Shown here in pieces: positions 1 to 6,986 of a DNA stretch of 50,110 nt (position 1 is its first letter; each line of letters begins with the position of its first letter). The notes under the pieces are model-generated. The model did no database searches. It worked only from the letters and a program-made list of their open reading frames with translations, and was not told where the DNA came from. The position numbers were made by a program, and so were the translations under genes. Origin of the DNA: Parvibaculum sp. (GTDB lineage: Bacteria; Pseudomonadota; Alphaproteobacteria; Parvibaculales; Parvibaculaceae); assembly GCF_002684405.1 (NCBI RefSeq), contig NZ_NYVD01000086.1, positions 1 through 50,110 of the forward strand. The letters are read 5' to 3'.

Positions 1-498
1 AAGGCCGGCGCCCGCCGCGGCGATGACGTTTCCCCATGTCAGATTGTCAGGCTTTTGCGTGTAGCCGCCGTCGACCAGCTTCTTGTTAAAGAGCTCGTCC
101 TTATCGCCCGCAGGCGTGACGTGATAGACGAACTGCGTCCGGTAGGCCATGCCCTTCGGCTCGCCAATGACCTCCAGCATCTCCACATCAACGTCGAGAA
201 AGTAGCGGGCCTGTTCCGCGGAAGCCGCCGCAAGCTGCTTCTGTTCCAGATAGTGCTGCAGCCACTTCTTCGCATTGGCCTGCATCTCGGTCTGATCCCA
301 CGGCACCAGCATCCGCTCCCCCTCGACCGGATAGACCTCTTCGGCGCTCGGCGCGAAGTGGACATCACGCAGCGAGACCTCGTGATAAAGCGCATTGGTT
401 TCGTCATAGACATATTTTGTCTGATACGGATCGCGAGATCCGCACGCGGCAAGCAGCACGCCCAAGGCGAGCGCAAGGACAAAAGACTGTAACTTCAT
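1..498 (-). CDS. Putative lipoprotein, 3' end cut off by window edge
   Basis: The frame is open from ATG at 498 to the left edge, so only the first 166 residues are visible and the C-terminus is missing. A strong Shine-Dalgarno (GGGGGGAG) lies 6 bases before the ATG. The N-terminus is a type II signal peptide: a short Met-Lys start, a hydrophobic stretch, and the lipobox L-A-A-C with the lipidated Cys at residue 19. The mature part is charged and soluble, with a helical Glu/Gln/Lys/Ala-rich middle (about residues 75-105), and turns Ala/Gly-rich at the visible end. I do not recognise the family. It is probably an outer- or inner-membrane-anchored periplasmic lipoprotein, and it is divergent from the next lipoprotein gene across a gap of about 200 bases. 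Confidence 0.75.
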   Translation of the reverse strand, partial: MKLQSFVLALALGVLLAACGSRDPYQTKYVYDETNALYHEVSLRDVHFAPSAEEVYPVEGERMLVPWDQTEMQANAKKWLQHYLEQKQLAAASAEQARYFLDVDVEMLEVIGEPKGMAYRTQFVYHVTPAGDKDELFNKKLVDGGYTQKPDNLTWGNVIAAAGAGL

Positions 499-701
499 TG
501 TAAATCTCCCCCCTATCCCTCCTCTTCATTGGAGCCGTTTCAAGGACAGGCCGCAAGAGTTTTGAGCTACCGAGGTTGAGTGCGGGCCGATTTTGCAGGA
601 GGAGTGCGTCTTGTCTGTTGCATCCCGTCACCAACACTTTCTAGACTGACGGCAGGGACGGTCCGCGTTCTTGAGTCGTGGGCCAACAGGGGGGGATTGT
701 C

Positions 702-1502
702 ATGCAGCCATTTCAAAAGGCGGCGTGCGCGCTGTTTTTTGCCGCCGCACTCGGCGGATGCGCCATCGGCACAAAAATGGATAACGGGCCGACGGTGATG
801 CCCGAACTCCGGACCACGAAAACCTCGCCACGAAGCGAGACCCTGACGGCCTCGAAAGACAGCATCATCTATTCGGAAGAACTAGGCGCGCGCCACGGGG
901 CGAAGCTTCTGAAAGGTGTCAGCGGCTCCTACCTGCCGGACGACAAGATCACCTTCATCGAAACGCATTTCGATGCACCGGCGGGGCTGGAACTCGTCGC
1001 CATGACAGGTGCACCCGTCCCGATGTATTGCTCGCTCGAACCCATCTTTCCTCTGTCAGTTTCCGCCTGTTTCTTCGACACTAAGCGGGACGGCACCTTC
1101 AACCGCATCAGACCCAATGGGAACCGCGTCGACTACTTCACAAAAATCGGCGCCATGGGCATGGCAATCGACCCCATTCCCTATGAAAAGAAAGAGCCCG
1201 CGGGCTCATTGCTCAACGGTCGCGCCGAGCTGAGCTATCGCGGCCGCGACGGCGACAATATCCGCTTCCGCTATCACGGCGTGCTCATCCATCGCAAAGC
1301 AGGGCTTTTTTCGGGACGCGAGACCGGCGATTTTTCGCGATACTACTCATTCGATCTCCCCCAAGGGGACAGCCGGGAAATCTCGGTGAACGGTGCGAGG
1401 GTACAGGTGGAAAACGCAACCGATAATGAAATCACCTATCGTGTTCTCTCGCCTTTCCGCGGCTTCAGGTTTACCCGTATTATCTACAAGCGAATGTATT
1501 GA
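702..1502 (+). CDS. Hypothetical lipoprotein
   Basis: 266 residues. I chose ATG 702 because a purine-rich Shine-Dalgarno (AGGGGGG) sits just upstream and because the protein then begins directly with a type II signal peptide: Gln-Pro-Phe-Gln-Lys, a hydrophobic core, and the lipobox L-G-G-C with Cys at residue 20. An in-frame ATG at 678 is possible but would put eight extra residues before the signal. The mature domain is predicted to be secreted and rich in short beta segments, with many Arg-Phe and Tyr-Arg pairs. I do not recognise the family and see no enzymatic motif. It may be a periplasmic or outer-membrane-anchored protein. The divergent lipoprotein gene at 1-498 could share its regulatory region. 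Confidence 0.75.
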   Translation: MQPFQKAACALFFAAALGGCAIGTKMDNGPTVMPELRTTKTSPRSETLTASKDSIIYSEELGARHGAKLLKGVSGSYLPDDKITFIETHFDAPAGLELVAMTGAPVPMYCSLEPIFPLSVSACFFDTKRDGTFNRIRPNGNRVDYFTKIGAMGMAIDPIPYEKKEPAGSLLNGRAELSYRGRDGDNIRFRYHGVLIHRKAGLFSGRETGDFSRYYSFDLPQGDSREISVNGARVQVENATDNEITYRVLSPFRGFRFTRIIYKRMY

Positions 1503-1553
1503 CGGCGGCAGAGAACGAAACCTGTCGCAGACGCCCGAAGACAGGAACCCGCC

Positions 1554-1901
1554 ATGACCGCCCTCATCCCCGTAAACACTGCCGCCACGCCCGAAACCGG
1601 CGCACCCGATGCCGCCCGCGTGCTGGAAGGCGAGCCGGTGAGCAGCACCTGGAACGTCTATGAATCCGGTGACGGGAAATTCTTCTCAGGCATATGGGAG
1701 AGCGAGCCGGGCAAATGGCGGATCGAATATACCGAGCATGAGTTCTGCCACATCATCGAGGGCGAAAGCGTGATCGCTGACGAGGCAGGCACCCAAACCC
1801 GCGTCCGCGCCGGCGACGCCTTCGTCATCCCGGCGGGCTTCAAGGGCACATGGGAAGTGGTGACGAAAACGCGGAAGCACTACGCGATCTATGAGGCGTA
1901 A
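1554..1901 (+). CDS. Cupin-domain protein (Cupin_3/DUF861 type)
   Basis: 115 residues, close to the usual size of a single-domain Cupin_3 protein. The pattern fits this family: a W-x-x-Y-E-S-x-D-G start of the barrel near residue 32, the E-x-x-H-I-I-E-G strand near 65-73 carrying a metal-type His, then G-D-A-F-V-I-P-A-G-F near 88-97 and a W-E-V strand. Relatives include the ureidoglycine aminohydrolase and EutQ-like cupins, but nothing nearby points to purine or ethanolamine catabolism, so the substrate is unknown. AGGAA precedes the ATG by about 6 bases. The MOSC gene starts 6 bases after its stop, so the two are probably cotranscribed. Confidence 0.85.
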   Translation: MTALIPVNTAATPETGAPDAARVLEGEPVSSTWNVYESGDGKFFSGIWESEPGKWRIEYTEHEFCHIIEGESVIADEAGTQTRVRAGDAFVIPAGFKGTWEVVTKTRKHYAIYEA

Positions 1902-1906
1902 GGCAC

Positions 1907-2446
1907 ATGCCCATCATCCTCGCCCTGCACCGCTCGCCCGTGCATGACTTCTCCAAGCAATCGGAGACTGAGCTACGGCTGATCGCGGGGCTCGGTGTGG
2001 AGGGGGATGCACATGCGGGGGAGACGGTGAAGCATCGCTCCCGCGTGGCGCGCGACCCCTCGCAGCCCAATCTGCGTCAGGTGCATCTGATCCATTCGGA
2101 ACTCTTCGACGAGCTGCGCGGACAAGGCTTCGACATAACGCCGGGCCTGCTGGGTGAAAACGTCACCACTCAGGGGCTCGACCTCCTCGCCCTGCCCCGC
2201 GGCGCGCTGTTGCATCTGGGCGATGAAGCGGTGGTGGAAGTGACGGGGCTGCGCAATCCCTGCACGCAGCTCGACGGCATCGCACCGGGATTGATGCGCG
2301 CCGTGCTGGGCCGCGACGCGAACGGAAACCCGATCCGCAAATGCGGGATCATGGGCGTGGTGCGCGCGGGCGGGACGATCCGCGCGGGCGATACGATCCG
2401 AGTGGAAATGCCCGAGGGCGCAAGGGAACCGCTCGGCGTGGTTTAA
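1907..2446 (+). CDS. MOSC-domain protein
   Basis: 179 residues forming one MOSC (molybdenum cofactor sulfurase C-terminal) domain without an N-terminal beta-barrel extension, like the stand-alone YiiM-type proteins. Visible family marks are G-V-E-G-D-A-H-A-G near residues 30-38, the L-L-G-E-N-V-T-T strand near 81-88, and L-R-N-P-C-T-Q-L-D with the conserved Cys at about 119. Characterised MOSC proteins bind or use molybdenum cofactor with a sulfur-carrying Cys; several reduce N-hydroxylated substrates. It follows the cupin gene by 6 bases. MoaD and MoaE, which make molybdopterin, are encoded 12 kb away in this window, so the cofactor should be available. The substrate is unknown. Confidence 0.88.
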   Translation: MPIILALHRSPVHDFSKQSETELRLIAGLGVEGDAHAGETVKHRSRVARDPSQPNLRQVHLIHSELFDELRGQGFDITPGLLGENVTTQGLDLLALPRGALLHLGDEAVVEVTGLRNPCTQLDGIAPGLMRAVLGRDANGNPIRKCGIMGVVRAGGTIRAGDTIRVEMPEGAREPLGVV

Positions 2447-2461
2447 TGAAGGAAGACGTGG

Positions 2462-2484
2462 ATGGCCCGGACAAGCCGGGCCAT
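2462..2484. repeat. REP-like palindrome, copy 1
   Basis: Arms ATGGCCCGG and CCGGGCCAT with loop ACAAG, flanked by GACGTGG on the left and GAC on the right. It lies between the convergent ends of the MOSC gene and the 2496-2903 membrane protein. It belongs to a family of nine related elements in this window. Confidence 0.85.
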
Positions 2485-2495
2485 GACGAAGCGCT

Positions 2496-2903
2496 TCACA
2501 TCCCCATCACATATTCCACGACATCCTTTGCATCGAAGACGAGCGAGATGCACATGGTGGCGAGCGCCAGCGTGAACCAGACGCCGTAAAGGCTGCGCTT
2601 CTCGATCTGCGGCCAGCGCTTGAAGAAGTAGATCACGACCGGCGTCCAAAGCACGAGATGCGTTGCGCCCCAGAGCTTGTTCCAGCCGACGGTCATGCCG
2701 AGCGCCATGGTGGCGATGATGGTGAGCACGAAAGAGAGGAAAAGCCAGCGCGCTTCCACCCGGAAAAAGGACGCGACGAAGCTGCCGAGAAACAGCACGC
2801 CCATCATCCAATACATCCAGAGCTGCACCCAATAGGGCAGCGCCGCGATATAGGCGTCCTGCGAAGCCTGCGCCGCCTGAAGCGCCGAAAAGAAATCAGC
2901 CAT
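2496..2903 (-). CDS. Small four-helix membrane protein, hypothetical
   Basis: 135 residues. After an amphipathic N-terminus it shows four hydrophobic segments: about 24-46 (Trp/Met rich), 52-71, 79-97 and 106-126. Short charged loops separate them, including K-R-W-P-Q-I-E-K-R before the last helix. There is no signal peptide, catalytic motif or ligand-binding pattern that I recognise. AGGAGACAGGG just before the ATG gives a clear ribosome binding site. REP-like palindromes lie on both sides of the gene and it has no obvious operon partner. I infer only an inner-membrane location. Confidence 0.75.
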   Translation of the reverse strand: MADFFSALQAAQASQDAYIAALPYWVQLWMYWMMGVLFLGSFVASFFRVEARWLFLSFVLTIIATMALGMTVGWNKLWGATHLVLWTPVVIYFFKRWPQIEKRSLYGVWFTLALATMCISLVFDAKDVVEYVMGM

Positions 2904-3005
2904 CCCTGTCTCCTCCCCTTAATTGTGCGTCACATCAGAGGAAGAGAGCCGGATGGCTGCAAATCACATTCGCGTTATTGAGCAGGAACGGCATAGAAGA
3001 TTGTC

Positions 3006-3027
3006 ACCCCGGGCTTCGTCCCGGGGT
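3006..3027. repeat. REP-like palindrome, copy 2 (variant)
   Basis: Arms ACCCCGGG and CCCGGGGT with loop CTTCGT, followed by CCAGAGCGA. It is a diverged member of the family, related to the copy at 40767-40787. It lies between the 5' end of the membrane protein gene and the 3' end of the dioxygenase gene. Confidence 0.75.
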
Positions 3028-3065
3028 CCAGAGCGACGGGCTGCTGTGCTGCCGCAAAGACGTGG

Positions 3066-3088
3066 ATGCCCCGCATGAAGCGGGGCAT
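3066..3088. repeat. REP-like palindrome, copy 3
   Basis: Arms ATGCCCCGC and GCGGGGCAT with loop ATGAA, flanked by GACGTGG and GAC. It is the same element, in the opposite orientation, as those at 33286-33308 and 40804-40826. It sits just downstream of the leftward dioxygenase gene. Confidence 0.85.
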
Positions 3089-3101
3089 GACGCGTCGGGG
3101 A

Positions 3102-3998
3102 CTAACGCGACGGCCGCCCGCCCACAATGGAGACGCGCTCGCCGCGCCGCGAATAGGGGTAGTAGTCCCACACGGCATGGTGCTGCACGCAGCGATTGTC
3201 CCAGAAGGTGAGCGTGTTGGGCGTCCAGCGCACACGGCACTGAAACACTGGATTGACCTCCAGGTGACGCCACAGCATTTCCAGCAGCGCATCGCTTTCC
3301 GCTTTGGCGAGCCCGTCGATATGCGTGGTAAAGCCGCGATTGACGTAAAGGAGCTTGCGGCCCGTTTCCGGATGGCGCGTAATCACCGGATGCTTCGTGC
3401 GCGGCCAGCCGCCTTCCGGCGCAGCAATGCCATAGCTGCCCGAATAGGGCTTGGCGCCGTCATGCACCGCGTCGAGCCCGTCGAGGAACGCCTTCATCGC
3501 GGGCGACAGCGTTTCGTAAGCCTCATAGGCGCTGATGAAACAGGTATCGCCGCCGGCGCCGATCTCCGGCGTCTCGGTGATGTAGAGCATGGAACCGAAA
3601 GGCGGCTCCTCGTCGCAAGTCACGTCGGAATGCCAGCCTTCGCCCGCCACATAACGCGAGTTCTGGTCGGCGATGATCGGCAGGATGTTCGGATCGCTTT
3701 CCTGCCCCGCATGGCCGGGCTTTGAACCCTTCTTGTGGTAGGGATGCGTATGCAGCGTGCCGAAATAGCCGGCGAAACGCTTGTGGTCCTCCCGCGAAAT
3801 TTCCTGATCGCGGAAGACGAGCACGGAATGATCGGCAAAAGCCTGTTTTACTTCCATGAGCTGCTCGTCATCGAGCGGCTGCGTCAGGTCCAGCCCCTCC
3901 ACTTCTGCGCCCAGCACAGGCGTCAGCGGCGCGACTTCGATCGTCTTGTAGTCCCGCTTCTCATCGGTGCGGGCGACCCGGATCTGGGCCTTGGCCAT
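3102..3998 (-). CDS. TauD/TfdA-family Fe(II)/2-oxoglutarate dioxygenase
   Basis: 298 residues from ATG 3998, chosen because GGAGGAAAC sits just upstream; an in-frame ATG at 4034 lacks this. The TauD/TfdA iron triad is visible: W-H-S-D at 122-125 gives His123 and Asp125, and N-R-C-V-Q-H at 268-273 gives the distal His273. The Arg pair near 284-288 (S-R-R-G-E-R) would bind 2-oxoglutarate. Members hydroxylate taurine, phenoxyacetates, alkyl sulfates or similar compounds to release sulfite, aldehyde or alcohol. No sulfonate or sulfate transporter adjoins it, so the substrate cannot be named. It is divergent from an IclR-type regulator with an inverted repeat in the shared promoter region, so control by that regulator is likely. 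Confidence 0.9.
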   Translation of the reverse strand: MAKAQIRVARTDEKRDYKTIEVAPLTPVLGAEVEGLDLTQPLDDEQLMEVKQAFADHSVLVFRDQEISREDHKRFAGYFGTLHTHPYHKKGSKPGHAGQESDPNILPIIADQNSRYVAGEGWHSDVTCDEEPPFGSMLYITETPEIGAGGDTCFISAYEAYETLSPAMKAFLDGLDAVHDGAKPYSGSYGIAAPEGGWPRTKHPVITRHPETGRKLLYVNRGFTTHIDGLAKAESDALLEMLWRHLEVNPVFQCRVRWTPNTLTFWDNRCVQHHAVWDYYPYSRRGERVSIVGGRPSR

Positions 3999-4079
3999 GA
4001 TGTTTCCTCCAACTCGGGCATCCATTGGCCGCAAGGCTAATCCCGGGGGACTGGAAAGCGTCAGCCATAAGTCCCATTA

Positions 4080-4094
4080 TTCCGTTGAACGGAA
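4080..4094. promoter_or_regulatory. Inverted repeat, candidate IclR-type operator
   Basis: TTCCGTTGAACGGAA has 7-base arms around one central base. It lies 24 bases before the regulator ATG and 82 bases before the divergent dioxygenase ATG. Its size and TTCCG...CGGAA form suit IclR-family sites, so autoregulation plus control of the dioxygenase is a reasonable inference. Confidence 0.6.
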
Positions 4095-4117
4095 CGACCT
4101 CTCGGGAAGGCGACCGA

Positions 4118-4951
4118 ATGAGCGAAGCGACAAGAGCGCCGGTGGCGCGCGCGCTGAGCGTGCTGGAAGCAATGAATGCCGCGCATTCGCTGCATCTGGG
4201 CGATATTGCAGCACGCGCCGGGCTGCCGAAATCGAGCGCGGTGCGCCTGCTCGACCAGCTCATCGAAGCGGGCTATGTGGAAAAACTCTCGCGCAGTGCG
4301 GGCTACCGCCTCACCTCCCGCGTGCAACGCCTGTCCTGGGGCTTCCGCCTGTCCGACGCGGTAGTGGAAGCCGCCGAACCGCTGATGCGCGACTTCACGA
4401 AAGAATATCGCTGGCCGCTTTTCATCGGCGTGGTGGATGGCGACCAGATGATCGTGCGCTACGGCACAGTGGCCGAAAGCCCCGTCGCGATCGACCCGCT
4501 GGTCTATGAAGCGCCTTCACCCTTCCTGCTCGGCGCGCTGGGACAGGCCTATCTTGCCTTCTGCCCGGACTGGGAACGCAAGCTCATCGTCGCGCGGCTC
4601 GGCCGCTCCAGGCGATCCATCGACCAGCCCGCGAAAAACCCGGAAGAATTCGAGAAGATATTGCGGGGCATCCGCCGAAGAGGATATGCCCTGACAAGCG
4701 GCGGCTTGCGGCAGATGAAACGCGGCATGCCGAAACGCGCGTCCGATGCGCGCCAGCGCGTAACCGGCATGGCCGTGCCCGTTATGCGCGGCGACCGCGT
4801 GCTTGCCTGTCTGAGCCTGCGCTACATGCATGCCGTCATCAGCGAGCAGGAAGTGGCGACAACCCATCTGGAGCCGCTGCGCGAGCTGGCCCGCGAGGTC
4901 GAACGCACAACGCGGCAAATGACGACCGCCGGGAGTGGCAAGAGGGAATGA
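4118..4951 (+). CDS. IclR-family transcriptional regulator
   Basis: 277 residues from ATG 4118, which has GGGAAGG 7 bases upstream; an in-frame ATG at 4025 would overlap the operator-like repeat. Residues about 8-60 form the winged helix-turn-helix (A-R-A-L-S-V-L-E-A-M start, then D-I-A-A-R-A-G-L-P-K-S-S recognition region). Residues about 75-260 form the IclR effector-binding domain, with the Y-L-A-F-C-P stretch and the later P-V-M-R-G-D-R-V-L-A-C-L-S-L-R-Y strand. The effector-domain arrangement is like regulators of aromatic catabolism such as MhpR, but no aromatic pathway genes are present. Its likely targets are the divergent dioxygenase and itself. The Rossmann protein gene downstream starts 7 bases after its stop. 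Confidence 0.9.
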   Translation: MSEATRAPVARALSVLEAMNAAHSLHLGDIAARAGLPKSSAVRLLDQLIEAGYVEKLSRSAGYRLTSRVQRLSWGFRLSDAVVEAAEPLMRDFTKEYRWPLFIGVVDGDQMIVRYGTVAESPVAIDPLVYEAPSPFLLGALGQAYLAFCPDWERKLIVARLGRSRRSIDQPAKNPEEFEKILRGIRRRGYALTSGGLRQMKRGMPKRASDARQRVTGMAVPVMRGDRVLACLSLRYMHAVISEQEVATTHLEPLRELAREVERTTRQMTTAGSGKRE

Positions 4952-4958
4952 GCAGGAT

Positions 4959-5528
4959 ATGACCGACAAACAAACCACCGCCCTTCTGATCGGCACGACG
5001 GGCATGCTGGCGGAAGCCGCGCGCGAAGCGATTGCGCGGGCGGACAAGGCCGTGCTCGTTGCGCGCAAGGCGGACGAGTTTCTGTTCGGCGAGCCGGAAC
5101 TCGACGACAAGCTGGTGCCGCTGTCGCTCGATTATGAGGATACGGCCGGCTTCATCACCGAGCTTGAAAAGCATGCGCCCTACGACGTCGCCCTGACATG
5201 GATACGCCCGAAGGCGGAACTGATGCGCGCCGCGCTCGACGCAATGATCGCGCCGCAAGGATTGCTGGTGGAAGTGATGGGCTCGCGCTCCATCCTGCTC
5301 GGGGAGGACGGTTCGCCCTCCATCGCGGAAACGCGCGCGCAGGCACTGGCCGCGCAACCCGACATGACCTATGCGCAGGTGATCCTCGGCTTCGTGATCG
5401 AAGAGGACGGCTCGTCGCGCTGGCTGCACCATCACGAAATCAGCGCCGCGGCGGCAGCCCAACTGGACGATCCCATTCCGCGCCGCATCGCAGGCACGCT
5501 GGAGCCCTGGGACAAACGGCCGGGTTGA
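4959..5528 (+). CDS. Rossmann-fold (short SDR-like) protein, unknown function
   Basis: 189 residues from ATG 4959; an in-frame GTG at 4935 would add eight residues and overlap the IclR gene, and neither start has an ideal Shine-Dalgarno. The N-terminus A-L-L-I-G-T-T-G-M-L-A-E is a dinucleotide-binding beta-alpha turn (G-x-x-G-x-x type), followed by V-L-V-A-R-K. A D-Y-E-D segment near 59 and A-L-T-W-I-R-P near 80 resemble small proteins annotated as short-chain dehydrogenases in Gram-positive bacteria. They lack the usual Y-x-x-x-K catalytic pair, and none is visible here. It probably binds NAD(P); catalysis is uncertain. It is probably cotranscribed with the IclR gene. Confidence 0.75.
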   Translation: MTDKQTTALLIGTTGMLAEAAREAIARADKAVLVARKADEFLFGEPELDDKLVPLSLDYEDTAGFITELEKHAPYDVALTWIRPKAELMRAALDAMIAPQGLLVEVMGSRSILLGEDGSPSIAETRAQALAAQPDMTYAQVILGFVIEEDGSSRWLHHHEISAAAAAQLDDPIPRRIAGTLEPWDKRPG

Positions 5529-5552
5529 GGGCCGGGTTTTGAGGGACTGCCC

Positions 5553-6797
5553 CTACTTGCCCTTCACCGCTGCGCGGAGCTTGCGCAGTGTGCCGAAGAC
5601 TTTCGGGTTGCGCTTGATCCGCCGCTTGGCGGCGAGCCCGCCATTGATGGCAAGCACCGGCACCATGCCCTGCAGGCTGGCGGACGCGATATGGTTCACC
5701 ATGCGCATCGGCTCGTCGCAGAAACTCGCCTTGTAGGGCAGATAGCCGACGGACAGATCGTAAACCGTCAGCCCACGGTCGATACTCGACTGGAGATGCT
5801 TCAACAGGTGAAGCCGGCCGGGCGAGAGCTTCGAATGCTTGCCCATCTCATAGGTATGGACCATCAGCGTCGAGCGGTCATGCCAGACATGGCTGATGGA
5901 GCCCGACAGGAACTCGCCGTCGAGACGCAGCACCGCCACTTCCAGCAGGCGGCGCTCTTCGGGCAGAGCCGCCAGCGCGCGCCAGGCGGCGCGGTGCGCC
6001 GGATCCTGGAAGATGGACGAAATCCCCTGCGCGGCAAGCTGGTCGGCCTTGCGCATCAGAATTTCCTCGGTCATCTCGACCAGCTCGTCCTGCGATTCCG
6101 CAAATTCGAACGTCACCTCGCCCTGCGCTTCGAGCTTGCGCAGCTTGGAACGGTCCATGCGGCGCGTCTCGGCGCGGTAGCGGTGCGTCAGCTCCTCGAA
6201 ACTGTCCGGCAAATCGAAAAGATAGGCCTCGTCCGGCGCCTCGGCCCCGGGCAGGACGGCAAAGGGATTGCGCAATTCGCCCAGCATGGCCGGCTGGTTT
6301 TCGAACACGATGTAATCGAAGGCCGGCAGCGCGCGTTTCATCTGCTTCCACAGTACCGGGAACCCGCCCTCCGGCAGCAGCGTCCAGAAATCGCGCGCAA
6401 TGAGCGGGGCCTTGTAGTCGGCAAGCTTTCCGCCCAGCCAGACGAGACGGCTCAACCCCAGATGACGTTCGATGCCGAAAGGCGCCAGCATGACGGGGTG
6501 CCCGCCACGCGAGATGAGCATGATGGCCGGTTCGATCCCTTCATGCTGTCCCACATGCTCGTGCCAGATCGACAGCCAGTCGAAACTCTGAAACGCGGTG
6601 CCCGCCGCCTCCGCTTCCATCTCGCGCCACGCCTTTTCGGCCTGCGCAAAACTGGAATAGACGTTTATGCCCGACGCATGCGCGATACGCTGTGCCATGC
6701 CCGCAGCAACCGGCGCCCCCCGGCGCGCTACCGGACGGGGAGACACGCCGAAACCCGGCTGAAGCGCCCCTGCGGAACTTTCGTTCGGCTTGCTCAT
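5553..6797 (-). CDS. GNAT acyltransferase, FemAB/BioF2-like (Acetyltransf_6)
   Basis: 414 residues from ATG 6797, preceded by GGAGAGGGA. Residues 1-40 are variable. From about 45 the protein shows W-R-E-M-E and F-Q-S-F-D-W-L-S-I-W-H, the N-terminal GNAT half typical of the CelD/BioF2/FemAB-like group. The second half has the M-D-R-S-K-L-R-K-L charged linker, a G-E-F-L-S-G-S-I-S-H strand, and a C-terminal S-P-G-R-L-H-L-L-K-H-L helix before Y-D-L-S-V-G-Y. These proteins transfer acyl or aminoacyl groups in envelope polysaccharide or peptidoglycan-related pathways, but the substrate cannot be told from the context. The C-terminus is basic. It stands alone, convergent with the Rossmann gene and following the antiporter gene on the same strand after 189 bases in which I see no other gene. 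Confidence 0.85.
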   Translation of the reverse strand: MSKPNESSAGALQPGFGVSPRPVARRGAPVAAGMAQRIAHASGINVYSSFAQAEKAWREMEAEAAGTAFQSFDWLSIWHEHVGQHEGIEPAIMLISRGGHPVMLAPFGIERHLGLSRLVWLGGKLADYKAPLIARDFWTLLPEGGFPVLWKQMKRALPAFDYIVFENQPAMLGELRNPFAVLPGAEAPDEAYLFDLPDSFEELTHRYRAETRRMDRSKLRKLEAQGEVTFEFAESQDELVEMTEEILMRKADQLAAQGISSIFQDPAHRAAWRALAALPEERRLLEVAVLRLDGEFLSGSISHVWHDRSTLMVHTYEMGKHSKLSPGRLHLLKHLQSSIDRGLTVYDLSVGYLPYKASFCDEPMRMVNHIASASLQGMVPVLAINGGLAAKRRIKRNPKVFGTLRKLRAAVKGK

Positions 6798-6986
6798 TCT
6801 TCCCTCTCCGCTCTGCCCTGACGGGCGCCGATCCGTCCCGTTCTGGGACGGCGCAAATGAAGCTTGCCCTCTCCTCGCAAGCCCTCTGCCAGATGGAAAT
6901 ACCGCGTCGAATGATGAAAAAACGAGCAGAATGCCGGGCCGGACGGGGTTTATGTCCAACTCCGGGACGCCACGGCGCAAAACGGG

